Shown piece after piece: positions 1 to 14,100 of a stretch of DNA of 64,000 nt (positions are counted from its first letter, which is position 1; the number at the start of each line of letters is the position of its first letter). Both the position numbers and the translations under genes were made by a program. Below the pieces are notes generated by a model, which was not told the origin of the DNA, did no database searches, and saw nothing but the letters and a program-made list of their open reading frames with translations. This stretch comes from Loxodes magnus (Eukaryota; Ciliophora; Karyorelictea; Loxodida; Loxodidae). Location of the stretch: assembly GCA_946699065.1 (NCBI GenBank), contig CAMPDV010000106.1, positions 1-64,000 of the forward strand, read 5' to 3'.

Positions 1-20
1 ACAGCATATACCTAATTTGT

Positions 21-1745
21 GTAACCACTCATGGTCTTAAAGGTACCAGTCTTGACGTCCCATAGTCTCACCGTCTAATCTAAACTTCCCGATACGATGA
101 ACTCTGAATTACTGGATATAGCCACAGCATATACCTAATTTGTGTGACCACTCATGGTCTTACAGGTACCTGTAATGACGTCCCATAGTCTCACCGTCTA
201 ATCTACACTTCCCGATACGATGAACTCTGAATTACTGGATATAGCCACAGATCTTACATAACTAGTGTGACCACTCATGGTCTTACAGGTACCTGTCTTG
301 ACGTCCCATAGTCTCACCGTCTAATCTACACTTCCCGATACGATGAACTCTGAATTACTGGATATAGCCACAGATCTTACATAACTAGTGTGACCACTCA
401 TGGTCTTACAGGTACCAGTCTTGACGTCCCATAGTCTCACCGTCTAATCTACACTTCCCGATACGATGAACTCTGAATTACTGGATATAGCCACAGCATA
501 TACATAACTAGTGTGACCACTCATGGTCTTACAGGTACCTGTCTTGACGTCCCATAGTCTCACCGTCAAATCTACACTTCCCGATACGATGAACTCTGAA
601 TTACTGGATATAGCCACAGCAGATACCTAATTTGTGTGACCACTCATGGTCTTAAAGGTACCAGTCTTGACGTCCCATAGTCTCACCGTCTAATCTACAC
701 TTCCCGATACGATGAACTCTGAATTACTGGATATAGCCACAGCATATACATAACTAGTGTGACCACTCATGGTCTTACAGGTACCTGTTTTGACGTCCCA
801 TAGTCTCACCGTCTAATCTAAACTTCCCGATACGATGAACTCTGAATTACTGGATATAGCCACAGCATATACCTAATGTGTGTGACCACTCATGGTCTTA
901 CAGGTACCTGTCTTGACGTCCCATAGTCTCACCGTCTAATCTACACTTCCCGATACGATGAACTCTGAATTACTGGATATAGCCACAGATCTTACATAAC
1001 TAGTGTGACCACTCATGGTCTTACAGGTACCTGTCTTGACGTCCCATAGTCTCACCGTCTAATCTACACTTCCCGATACGATGAACTCTGAATTACTGGA
1101 TATAGCCACAGATCTTACATAACTAGTGTGACCACTCATGGTCTTACAGGTACCTGTCTTGACGTCCCATAGTCTCACCGTCTAATCTACACTTCCCGAT
1201 ACGATGAACTCTGAATTACTGGATATAGCCACAGCATATACATAATGTGTGTGACCACTCATGGTCTTACAGGTACCTGTCTTGACGTCCCATAGTCTCA
1301 CCGTCTAATCATAACTTCCCGATACGATGAACTCTGAATCACTGGATATAGCCACAGCATATACCTAATTTGTGTAACCACTCATGGTCTTAAAGGTACC
1401 AGTCTTGACGTCCCATAGTCTCACCGTCTAATCTACACTTCCCGATACGATGAACTCTGAATTACTGGATATAGCCACAGCATATACCTAATTTGTGTGA
1501 CCACTCATGGTCTTACAGGTACCTGTCTTGACGTCCCATAGTCTCACCGTCTAATCTACACTTCCCGATACGATGAACTCTGAATTACTGGATATAGCCA
1601 CAGCATATACATAATGTGTGTGACCACTCATGGTCTTACAGGTACCTGTCTTGACGTCCCATAGTCTCACCGTCTAATCATAACTTCCCGATACGATGAA
1701 CTCTGAATCACTGGATATAGCCACAGCATATACCTAATTTGTGTA
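21..1745 (-). other. Three units with the tetrad His changed to Tyr
   Basis: H2 is TAC (plus-strand gta) at 21-23, 1,374-1,376 and 1,743-1,745, spaced exactly 11 and 3 units apart. All three are N4-TAG5, Phe37, ACT34 units. I did not see this change elsewhere, so it is a local duplication product. H2 is a structural tetrad residue, so the change would weaken a blade. Confidence 0.8.
520..531. repeat. 12 bp perfect palindrome, example of one per unit
   Basis: The sequence acaggtacctgt is its own reverse complement and recurs in many units at codons 34-37 (Thr-Gly-Thr-Cys); 529-540 is approximately this instance. The common variants accagt (silent ACT Thr34) and aaaggt (Phe37) break the symmetry, so only a fraction of units keep it. 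No function is evident. Confidence 0.5.
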
Positions 1746-2042
1746 ACCACTCATGGTCTTAAAGGTACCAGTCTTGACGTCCCATAGTCTCACCGTCTAA
1801 TCTAAACTTCCCGATACGATGAACTCTGAATCACTGGATATAGCCACAGCAGATACCTAATTTGTGTGACCACTCATGGTCTTACAGGTACCTGTCTTGA
1901 CGTCCCATAGTCTCACCGTCTAATCTAAACTTCCCGATACGATGAACTCTGAATTACTGGATATAGCCACAGCATATACCTAATTTGTGTGACCACTCAT
2001 GGTCTTAAAGGTACCTGTCTTGACGTCCCATAGTCTCACCGT

Positions 2043-2285
2043 CTAATCTACACTTCCCGATACGATGAACTCTGAATTACTGGATATAGCCACAGCATAT
2101 ACATAATGTGTGTGACCACTCATGGTCTTACAGGTACCTGTCTTGACGTCCCATAGTCTCACCGTCAAATCTACACTTCCCGATACGATGAACTCTGAAT
2201 TACTGGATATAGCCACAGATCTTACATAACTAGTGTGACCACTCATGGTCTTACAGGTACCAGTCTTGACGTCCCATAGTCTCAC
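2043..2285 (-). pseudogene. Stop-free WD40 segment, two units
   Basis: These 80 open codons pass through an Arg7-Ser8 unit (GTA AGA TCT) and a His4-Tyr5 unit. Bounded by TAG at residue 25. No start signal. Confidence 0.25.
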
Positions 2286-3026
2286 CGTCTAATCTACACT
2301 TCCCGATACGATGAACTCTGAATTACTGGATATAGCCACAGCAGATACCTAATGTGTGTGACCACTCATGGTCTTACAGGTACCTGTTTTGACGTCCCAT
2401 AGCCTCACCGTCTAATCTGCACTTCCCGATACGATGAACTCTGAATCACTGGATATAGCCACAGCAGATACCTAATTTGTGTGACCACTCATGGTCTTAC
2501 AGGTACCAGTCTTGACGTCCCATAGTCTCACCGTCTAATCTAAACTTCCCGATACGATGAACTCTGAATTACTGGATATAGCCACAGATCTTACATAACT
2601 AGTGTGACCACTCATGGTCTTACAGGTACCTGTTTTGACGTCCCATAGTCTCACCGTCTAATCTACACTTCCCGATACGATGAACTCTGAATTACTGGAT
2701 ATAGCCACAGCATATACATGATGTGTGTGACCACTCATGGTCTTACAGGTACCAGTCTTGACGTCCCATAGTCTCACCGTCTAATCTACACTTCCCGATA
2801 CGATGAACTCTGAATCACTGGATATAGCCACAGCAGATACCTAATGTGTGTGACCACTCATGGTCTTACAGGTACCTGTCTTGACGTCCCATAGTCTCAC
2901 CGTCAAATCTACACTTCCCGATACGATGAACTCTGAATCACTGGATATAGCCACAGCATATACATAATGTGTGTGACCACTCATGGTCTTACAGGTACCT
3001 GTCTTGACGTCCCATAGTCTCACCGT

Positions 3027-3269
3027 CTAATCTACACTTCCCGATACGATGAACTCTGAATTACTGGATATAGCCACAGCATATACATAACTAGTGTGAC
3101 CACTCATGGTCTTACAGGTACCAGTCTTGACGTCCCATAGTCTCACCGTCAAATCTACACTTCCAGATACGATGAACTCTGAATTACTGGATATAGCCAC
3201 AGCATATACATAACTAGTGTGACCACTCATGGTCTTACAGGTACCTGTCTTGACGTCCCATAGTCTCAC
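3027..3269 (-). pseudogene. Stop-free WD40 segment, two units
   Basis: These 80 open codons are in Ser4-Tyr5 units, with one TCT Ser20 codon (plus-strand ccagata near 3,163). A 60-codon open piece with the same phase lies next to it at 2,841-3,023, separated by one TAG. Confidence 0.25.
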
Positions 3270-6101
3270 CGTCTAATCTACACTTCCCGATACGATGAAC
3301 TCTGAATCACTGGATATAGCCACAGCAGATACCTAATTTGTGTGACCACTCATGGTCTTAAAGATACCTGTCTTGACGTCCCATAGTCTCACCGTCTAAT
3401 CTACACTTCCCGATACGATGAACTCTGAATTACTGGATATAGCCACAGCATATACATAATGTGTGTGACCACTCATGGTCTTACAGGTACCAGTCTTGAC
3501 GTCCCATAGTCTCACCGTCTAATCTGCACTTCCCGATACGATGAACTCTGAATTACTGGATATAGCCACAGCATATACATAATGTGTGTGACCACTCATG
3601 GTCTTACAGGTACCTGTCTTGACGTCCCATAGTCTCACCGTCAAATCTACACTTCCCGATACGATGAACTCTGAATTACTGGATATAGCCACAGCAGATA
3701 CCTAATGTGTGTGACCACTCATGGTCTTACAGGTACCTGTTTTGACGTCCCATAGTCTCACCGTCTAATCTAAACTTCCCGATACGATGAACTCTGAATT
3801 ACTGGATATAGCCACAGCATATACCTAATGTGTGTGACCACTCATGGTCTTACAGGTACCTGTCTTGACGTCCCATAGTCTCACCGTCTAATCTACACTT
3901 CCCGATACGATGAACTCTGAATTACTGGATATAGCCACAGCATATACCTAATGTGTGTGACCACTCATGGTCTTACAGGTACCTGTCTTGACGTCCCATA
4001 GTCTCACCGTCTAATCTACACTTCCCGATACGATGAACTCTGAATTACTGGATATAGCCACAGCATATACCTAATTTGTGTGACCACTCATGGTCTTACA
4101 GGTACCTGTCTTGACGTCCCATAGTCTCACCGTCTAATCTACACTTCCCGATACGATGAACTCTGAATCACTGGATATAGCCACAGCATATACATAATGT
4201 GTGTGACCACTCATGGTCTTACAGGTACCTGTCTTGACGTCCCATAGTCTCACCGTCTAATCTACACTTCCCGATACGATGAACTCTGAATTACTGGATA
4301 TAGCCACAGCATATACCTAATTTGTGTGACCACTCATGGTCTTACAGGTACCTGTCTTGACGTCCCATAGTCTCACCGTCTAATCTACACTTCCCGATAC
4401 GATGAACTCTGAATTACTGGATATAGCCACAGCAGATACCTAATGTGTGTGACCACTCATGGTCTTACAGGTACCTGTTTTGACGTCCCATAGTCTCACC
4501 GTCTAATCTACACTTCCCGATACGATGAACTCTGAATTACTGGATATAGCCACAGCATATACCTAATTTGTGTGACCACTCATGGTCTTACAGGTACCTG
4601 TCTTGACGTCCCATAGTCTCACCGTCTAATCTACACTTCCCGATACGATGAACTCTGAATTACTGGATATAGCCACAGCAGATACCTAATGTGTGTGACC
4701 ACTCATGGTCTTAAAGGTACCTGTCTTGACGTCCCATAGTCTCACCGTCTAATCTACACTTCCCGATACGATGAACTCTGAATTACTGGATATAGCCACA
4801 GCAGATACCTAATGTGTGTGACCACTCATGGTCTTACAGGTACCTGTTTTGACGTCCCATAGTCTCACCGTCTAATCTAAACTTCCCGATACGATGAACT
4901 CTGAATCACTGGATATAGCCACAGCATATACATAATGTGTGTGACCACTCATGGTCTTACAGGTACCTGTCTTGACGTCCCATAGTCTCACCGTCTAATC
5001 TACACTTCCCGATACGATGAACTCTGAATTACTGGATATAGCCACAGCATATACCTAATTTGTGTGACCACTCATGGTCTTACAGGTACCTGTCTTGACG
5101 TCCCATAGTCTCACCGTCTAATCTACACTTCCCGATACGATGAACTCTGAATCACTGGATATAGCCACAGCAGATACCTAATTTGTGTGACCACTCATGG
5201 TCTTAAAGGTACCTGTCTTGACGTCCCATAGTCTCACCGTCTAATCTACACTTCCCGATACGATGAACTCTGAATTACTGGATATAGCCACAGCATATAC
5301 ATAATGTGTGTGACCACTCATGGTCTTACAGGTACCTGTCTTGACGTCCCATAGTCTCACCGTCTAATCTACACTTCCCGATACGATGAACTCTGAATCA
5401 CTGGATATAGCCACAGCATATACCTAATTTGTGTGACCACTCATGGTCTTACAGGTACCAGTCTTGACGTCCCATAGTCTCACCGTCTAATCTACACTTC
5501 CCGATACGATGAACTCTGAATTACTGGATATAGCCACAACAGATACCTAATTTGTGTGACCACTCATGGTCTTACAGGTACCTGTCTTGACGTCCCATAG
5601 TCTCACCGTCTAATCTACACTTCCCGATACGATGAACTCTGAATTACTGGATATAGCCACAGCAGATACCTAATGTGTGTGACCACTCATGGTCTTACAG
5701 GTACCTGTTTTGACGTCCCATAGTCTCACCGTCTAATCTAAACTTCCCGATACGATGAACTCTGAATTACTGGATATAGCCACAGCATATACCTAATGTG
5801 TGTGACCACTCATGGTCTTACAGGTACCAGTCTTGACGTCCCATAGTCTCACCGTCTAATCTAAACTTCCCGATACGATGAACTCTGAATCACTGGATAT
5901 AGCCACAGCAGATACCTAATTTGTGTGACCACTCATGGTCTTACAGGTACCTGTCTTGACGTCCCATAGTCTCACCGTCTAATCTACACTTCCCGATACG
6001 ATGAACTCTGAATTACTGGATATAGCCACAGATCTTACATAACTAGTGTGACCACTCATGGTCTTACAGGTACCTGTCTTGACGTCCCATAGTCTCACCG
6101 T

Positions 6102-6344
6102 CTAATCATAACTTCCCGATACGATGAACTCTGAATTACTGGATATAGCCACAGCATATACATAATGTGTGTGACCACTCATGGTCTTACAGGTACCTGT
6201 CTTGACGTCCCATAGTCTCACCGTCAAATCTACACTTCCCGATACGATGAACTCTGAATTACTGGATATAGCCACAGCATATACATAATGTGTGTGACCA
6301 CTCATGGTCTTACAGGTACCTGTTTTGACGTCCCATAGTCTCAC
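6102..6344 (-). pseudogene. Stop-free WD40 segment, two units
   Basis: These 80 open codons are in His4-Tyr5 units, ending in a Tyr23 unit whose residue 25 is TAG. This is the Tyr23-Asp24-TAG state, one base away from the Tyr23-Asp24-Lys25 state common after 15.9 kb. Confidence 0.25.
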
Positions 6345-7280
6345 CGTCTAATCTAAACTTCCCGATACGATGAACTCTGAATCACTGGATATAGCCACAG
6401 CAGATACCTAATGTGTGTGACCACTCATGGTCTTACAGGTACCAGTCTTGACGTCCCATAGTCTCACCGTCTAATCTACACTTCCCGATACGATGAACTC
6501 TGAATTACTGGATATAGCCACAGCATATACATAACTAGTGTGACCACTCATGGTCTTACAGGTACCTGTCTTGACGTCCCATAGTCTCACCGTCTAATCT
6601 ACACTTCCCGATACGATGAACTCTGAATCACTGGATATAGCCACAGATCTTACATAACTAGTGTGACCACTCATGGTCTTACAGGTACCAGTCTTGACGT
6701 CCCATAGTCTCACCGTCTAATCTACACTTCCCGATACGATGAACTCTGAATTACTGGATATAGCCACAGCATATACCTAATTTGTGTGACCACTCATGGT
6801 CTTACAGGTACCTGTCTTGACGTCCCATAGTCTCACCGTCTAATCTACACTTCCCGATACGATGAACTCTGAATTACTGGATATAGCCACAGCATATACC
6901 TAATTTGTGTGACCACTCATGGTCTTACAGGTACCTGTCTTGACGTCCCATAGTCTCACCGTCTAATCTACACTTCCCGATACGATGAACTCTGAATCAC
7001 TGGATATAGCCACAGCAGATACCTAATTTGTGTGACCACTCATGGTCTTAAAGGTACCTGTCTTGACGTCCCATAGTCTCACCGTCTAATCTACACTTCC
7101 CGATACGATGAACTCTGAATTACTGGATATAGCCACAGATCTTACATAACTAGTGTGACCACTCATGGTCTTACAGGTACCTGTCTTGACGTCCCATAGT
7201 CTCACCGTCTAATCATAACTTCCCGATACGATGAACTCTGAATTACTGGATATAGCCACAGCATAAACATAATGTGTGTG

Positions 7281-7292
7281 ACCACATTGGTC
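7281..7292 (-). other. Short unit 1: one-base loss, frameshift
   Basis: Plus-strand ccacattggtc replaces the usual ccactcatggtc, so ATG AGT GGT becomes AATGTGGT and the frame shifts after Thr39. The shifted frame always meets TGA, because the invariant ACG-GTG-AGA is read as CGG-TGA. The nearest unit upstream has the cataaacat (Tyr7-to-Phe-like) variant with Cys37. Confidence 0.9.
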
Positions 7293-7305
7293 TTACAGGT
7301 ACCTG

Positions 7306-8472
7306 TCTTGACGTCCCATAGTCTCACCGTCAAATCTACACTTCCCGATACGATGAACTCTGAATTACTGGATATAGCCACAGCATATACCTAATTTGTG
7401 TGACCACTCATGGTCTTACAGGTACCTGTCTTGACGTCCCATAGTCTCACCGTCTAATCTACACTTCCCGATACGATGAACTCTGAATTACTGGATATAG
7501 CCACAGCAGATACCTAATGTGTGTGACCACTCATGGTCTTAAAGGTACCTGTCTTGACGTCCCATAGTCTCACCGTCTAATCTACACTTCCCGATACGAT
7601 GAACTCTGAATTACTGGATATAGCCACAGCAGATACCTAATGTGTGTGACCACTCATGGTCTTACAGGTACCTGTTTTGACGTCCCATAGTCTCACCGTC
7701 TAATCTAAACTTCCCGATACGATGAACTCTGAATCACTGGATATAGCCACAGCATATACATAATGTGTGTGACCACTCATGGTCTTACAGGTACCTGTCT
7801 TGACGTCCCATAGTCTCACCGTCTAATCTACACTTCCCGATACGATGAACTCTGAATTACTGGATATAGCCACAGCATATACCTAATTTGTGTGACCACT
7901 CATGGTCTTAAAGGTACCTGTCTTGACGTCCCATAGTCTCACCGTCAAATCTACACTTCCCGATACGATGAACTCTGAATTACTGGATATAGCCACAGCA
8001 TATACCTAATTTGTGTGACCACTCATGGTCTTACAGGTACCTGTCTTGACGTCCCATAGTCTCACCGTCTAATCTACACTTCCCGATACGATGAACTCTG
8101 AATTACTGGATATAGCCACAGCAGATACCTAATGTGTGTGACCACTCATGGTCTTAAAGGTACCTGTCTTGACGTCCCATAGTCTCACCGTCTAATCTAC
8201 ACTTCCCGATACGATGAACTCTGAATTACTGGATATAGCCACAGCAGATACCTAATGTGTGTGACCACTCATGGTCTTACAGGTACCTGTTTTGACGTCC
8301 CATAGTCTCACCGTCTAATCTAAACTTCCCGATACGATGAACTCTGAATCACTGGATATAGCCACAGCATATACATAATGTGTGTGACCACTCATGGTCT
8401 TACAGGTACCTGTCTTGACGTCCCATAGTCTCACCGTCTAATCTACACTTCCCGATACGATGAACTCTGAAT
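7306..8472 (-). repeat. Five-unit (615 bp) tandem duplication
   Basis: Sequence from about 7,306 to 7,857 matches about 7,921 to 8,472 at offset 615, including the order of the His4-TAG5 / Phe37 unit and the AAA Lys33 unit. The same unit order also occurs at about 4,560-5,030. Confidence 0.7.
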
Positions 8473-9421
8473 CACTGGATATAGCCACAGCATATACATA
8501 ATGTGTGTGACCACTCATGGTCTTACAGGTACCTGTCTTGACGTCCCATAGTCTCACCGTCTAATCTAAACTTCCCGATACGATGAACTCTGAATCACTG
8601 GATATAGCCACAGCATATACATAATGTGTGTGACCACTCATGGTCTTACAGGTACCTGTCTTGACGTCCCATAGTCTCACCGTCTAATCTACACTTCCCG
8701 ATACGATGAACTCTGAATCACTGGATATAGCCACAGCAGATACCTAATTTGTGTGACCACTCATGGTCTTAAAGGTACCTGTCTTGACGTCCCATAGTCT
8801 CACCGTCTAATCTACACTTCCCGATACGATGAACTCTGAATTACTGGATATAGCCACAGCATATACATAATGTGTGTGACCACTCATGGTCTTACAGGTA
8901 CCTGTCTTGACGTCCCATAGTCTCACCGTCTAATCTACACTTCCCGATACGATGAACTCTGAATCACTGGATATAGCCACAGCATATACCTAATTTGTGT
9001 GACCACTCATGGTCTTACAGGTACCAGTCTTGACGTCCCATAGTCTCACCGTCTAATCTACACTTCCCGATACGATGAACTCTGAATCACTGGATATAGC
9101 CACAGCAGATACCTAATTTGTGTGACCACTCATGGTCGTAAAGGTACCAGTCTTGACGTCCCATAGTCTCACCGTCTAATCTACACTTCCCGATACGATG
9201 AACTCTGAATTACTGGATATAGCCACAGATCTTACATAACTAGTGTGACCACTCATGGTCTTACAGGTACCAGTCTTGACGTCCCATAGTCTCACCGTCT
9301 AATCTACACTTCCCGATACGATGAACTCTGAATTACTGGATATAGCCACAGCATAAACATAATTAGTGTGACCACTCATGGTCTTACAGGTACCTGTCTT
9401 GACGTCCCATAGTCTCACCGT

Positions 9422-9910
9422 CTAATCTGCACTTCCCGATACGATGAACTCTGAATTACTGGATATAGCCACAGCATATACATAACTAGTGTGACCACTC
9501 ATGGTCTTACAGGTACCTGTCTTGACGTCCCATAGTCTCACCGTCAAATCTACACTTCCCGATACATTGAACTCTGAATTACTGGATATAGCCACAGCAT
9601 AAACATAACTAGTGTGACCACTCATGGTCTTACAGGTACCTGTCTTGACGTCCCATAGTCTCACCGTCAAATCTACACTTCCCGATACGATGAACTCTGA
9701 ATTACTGGATATAGCCACAGCATAAACATAACTAGTGTGACCACTCATGGTCTTACAGGTACCAGTCTTGACGTCCCATAGTCTCACCGTCAAATCTAAA
9801 CTTCCCGATACGATGAACTCTGAATCACTGGATATAGCCACAGCATATACATAACTAGTGTGACCACTCATGGTCTTACAGGTACCTGTCTTGACGTCCC
9901 ATAGTCTCAC
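9422..9910 (-). pseudogene. Stop-free WD40 segment, four units
   Basis: This is 162 codons without a stop under the standard code. Residue 5 is TAT in every unit, mostly in the Ser4-Tyr5-Val6-Tyr7 form, and residue 25 is Leu (TTG). One unit carries an Ile18-to-Asn change at about 9,565 that is not seen elsewhere. It is bounded on both sides by TAG at residue 25. All four units keep H2, D24, T26 and W30. Confidence 0.3.
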
Positions 9911-11092
9911 CGTCTAATCTACACTTCCCGATACGATGAACTCTGAATTACTGGATATAGCCACAGCATATACATAATGTGTGTGACCACTCATGGTCTT
10001 ACAGGTACCTGTCTTGACGTCCCATAGTCTCACCGTCTAATCTGCACTTCCCGATACGATGAACTCTGAATTACTGGATATAGCCACAGATCTTACATAA
10101 CTAGTGTGACCACTCATGGTCTTACAGGTACCTGTCTTGACGTCCCATAGTCTCACCGTCTAATCTACACTTCCCGATACGATGAACTCTGAATTACTGG
10201 ATATAGCCACAGCATATACATAACTAGTGTGACCACTCATGGTCTTACAGGTACCTGTCTTGACGTCCCATAGTCTCACCGTCAAATCTACACTTCCCGA
10301 TACGATGAACTCTGAATTACTGGATATAGCCACAGCAGATACCTAATTTGTGTGACCACTCATGGTCTTAAAGGTACCAGTCTTGACGTCCCATAGTCTC
10401 ACCGTCTAATCTACACTTCCCGATACGATGAACTCTGAATTAAAGGATATAGCCACAGCATAAACATAATTTGTGTGACCACTCATGGTCTTACAGGTAC
10501 CAGTCTTGACGTCCCATAGTCTCACCGTCTAATCTACACTTCCCGATACGATGAACTCTGAATTACTGGATATAGCCACAGCATATACCTAATTTGTGTG
10601 ACCACTCATGGTCTTACAGGTACCTGTCTTGACGTCCCATAGTCTCACCGTCTAATCTACACTTCCCGATACGATGAACTCTGAATCACTGGATATAGCC
10701 ACAGCATATACATAACTAGTGTGACCACTCATGGTCTTACAGGTACCTGTCTTGACGTCCCATAGTCTCACCGTCTAATCTACACTTCCCGATACGATGA
10801 ACTCTGAATCACTGGATATAGCCACAGCAGATACCTAATTTGTGTGACCACTCATGGTCTTAAAGGTACCAGTCTTGACGTCCCATAGTCTCACCGTCTA
10901 ATCTGCACTTCCCGATACGATGAACTCTGAATCACTGGATATAGCCACAGCATATACCTAATTTGTGTGACCACTCATGGTCTTAAAGGTACCAGTCTTG
11001 ACGTCCCATAGTCTCACCGTCTAATCTACACTTCCCGATACGATGAACTCTGAATCACTGGATATAGCCACAGCAGATACCTAATTTGTGTG

Positions 11093-11104
11093 ACCACATT
11101 GGTC
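11093..11104 (-). other. Short unit 2: one-base loss, frameshift
   Basis: Same allele, here on an N4-TAG5 unit with the AAA Lys33 codon typical of the first 12.5 kb. It therefore sits on a background not shared by the other copies. Confidence 0.9.
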
Positions 11105-14100
11105 TTACAGGTACCTGTTTTGACGTCCCATAGTCTCACCGTCTAATCTGCACTTCCCGATACGATGAACTCTGAATCACTGGATATAGCCACAGCAGAT
11201 ACCTAATTTGTGTGACCACTCATGGTCTTAAAGGTACCAGTCTTGACGTCCCATAGTCTCACCGTCTAATCTAAACTTCCCGATACGATGAACTCTGAAT
11301 TACTGGATATAGCCACAGATCTTACATAACTAGTGTGACCACTCATGGTCTTACAGGTACCAGTCTTGACGTCCCATAGTCTCACCGTCTAATCTACACT
11401 TCCCGATACGATGAACTCTGAATCACTGGATATAGCCACAGCAGATACCTAATTTGTGTGACCACTCATGGTCTTACAGGTACCTGTCTTGACGTCCCAT
11501 AGTCTCACCGTCTAATCTACACTTCCCGATACGATGAACTCTGAATTACTGGATATAGCCACAGCAGATACCTAATTTGTGTGACCACTCATGGTCTTAC
11601 AGGTACCTGTCTTGACGTCCCATAGCCTCACCGTCTAATCTGCACTTCCCGATACGATGAACTCTGAATCACTGGATATAGCCACAGCAGATACCTAATT
11701 TGTGTGACCACTCATGGTCTTAAAGGTACCAGTCTTGACGTCCCATAGTCTCACCGTCTAATCTAAACTTCCCGATACGATGAACTCTGAATTACTGGAT
11801 ATAGCCACAGATCTTACATAACTAGTGTGACCACTCATGGTCTTACAGGTACCTGTCTTGACGTCCCATAGTCTCACCGTCTAATCTAAACTTCCCGATA
11901 CGATGAACTCTGAATTACTGGATATAGCCACAGCATATACATAACTAGTGTGACCACTCATGGTCTTACAGGTACCTGTCTTGACGTCCCATAGTCTCAC
12001 CGTCTAATCTACACTTCCCGATACGATGAACTCTGAATTACTGGATATAGCCACAGCATATACATGATGTGTGTGACCACTCATGGTCTTACAGGTACCA
12101 GTCTTGACGTCCCATAGTCTCACCGTCTAATCTACACTTCCCGATACGATGAACTCTGAATCACTGGATATAGCCACAGCAGATACCTAATGTGTGTGAC
12201 CACTCATGGTCTTACAGGTACCTGTCTTGACGTCCCATAGTCTCACCGTCTAATCTACACTTCCCGATACGATGAACTCTGAATCACTGGATATAGCCAC
12301 AGCATATACCTAATTTGTGTGACCACTCATGGTCTTACAGGTACCTGTCTTGACGTCCCATAGTCTCACCGTCTAATCTACACTTCCCGATACGATGAAC
12401 TCTGAATTACTGGATATAGCCACAGCATATACCTAATGTGTGTGACCACTCATGGTCTTACAGGTACCTGTTTTGACGTCCCATAGTCTCACCGTCTAAT
12501 CTAAACTTCCCGATACGATGAACTCTGAATCACTGGATATAGCCACAGCAGATACCTAATTTGTGTGACCACTCATGGTCTTACAGGTACCTGTCTTGAC
12601 GTCCCATAGTCTCACCGTCTAATCTACACTTCCCGATACGATGAACTCTGAATTACTGGATATAGCCACAGATCTTACATAACTAGTGTGACCACTCATG
12701 GTCTTACAGGTACCTGTCTTGACGTCCCATAGTCTCACCTTCTAATCTGCACTTCCCGATACGATGAACTCTGAATCACTGGATATAGCCACAGCAGATA
12801 CATAACTAGTGTGACCACTCATGGTCTTACAGGTACCAGTCTTGACGTCCCATAGTCTCACCGTCAAATCTACACTTCCCGATACGATGAACTCTGAATT
12901 ACTGGATATAGCCACAGCAGATACCTAATTTGTGTGACCACTCAGGGTCTTAAAGGTACCAGTCTTGACGTCCCATAGTCTCACCGTCTAATCTACACTT
13001 CCCGATACGATGAACTCTGAATTACTGGATATAGCCACAGATCTTACATAACTAGTGTGACCACTCATGGTCTTACAGGTACCTGTCTTGACGTCCCATA
13101 GTCTCACCTTCTAATCTACACTTCCCGATACGATGAACTCTGAATCACTGGATATAGCCACAGCAGATACCTAATTTGTGTGACCACTCATGGTCTTACA
13201 GGTACCAGTCTTGACGTCCCATAGTCTCACCGTCTAATCTACACTTCCCGATACGATGAACTCTGAATTACTGGATATAGCCACAGCATATACCTAATGT
13301 GTGTGACCACTCATGGTCTTACAGGTACCTGTCTTGACGTCCCATAGTCTCACCGTCTAATCTACACTTCCCGATACGATGAACTCTGAATCACTGGATA
13401 TAGCCACAGCATATACCTAATTTGTGTGACCACTCATGGTCTTACAGGTACCTGTCTTGACGTCCCATAGTCTCACCGTCTAATCTACACTTCCCGATAC
13501 GATGAACTCTGAATCACTGGATATAGCCACAGCATATACATAATGTGTGTGACCACTCATGGTCTTACAGGTACCTGTCTTGACGTCCCATAGTCTCACC
13601 GTCTAATCTACACTTCCCGATACGATGAACTCTGAATCACTGGATATAGCCACAGCATATACATAATGTGTGTGACCACTCATGGTCTTACAGGTACCTG
13701 TCTTGACGTCCCATAGTCTCACCGTCTAATCTACACTTCCCGATACGATGAACTCTGAATTACTGGATATAGCCACAGCAGATACCTAATTTGTGTGACC
13801 ACTCATGGTCTTACAGGTACCTGTCTTGACGTCCCATAGTCTCACCGTCTAATCTAAACTTCCCGATACGATGAACTCTGAATTACTGGATATAGCCACA
13901 GCATATACCTAATTTGTGTGACCACTCATGGTCTTACAGGTACCAGTCTTGACGTCCCATAGTCTCACCGTCAAATCTACACTTCCCGATACGATGAACT
14001 CTGAATTACTGGATATAGCCACAGATCTTACATAACTAGTGTGACCACTCATGGTCTTACAGGTACCTGTCTTGACGTCCCATAGTCTCACCGTCTAATC

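Noticed and set aside
9137-9139. Single-unit oddities such as Lys38 to Thr near 9,137, Met40 to Leu near 12,945 and Ser22 to Gly near 26,647
   Set aside because: Singletons with no pattern; consistent with ordinary mutation or base-calling error.
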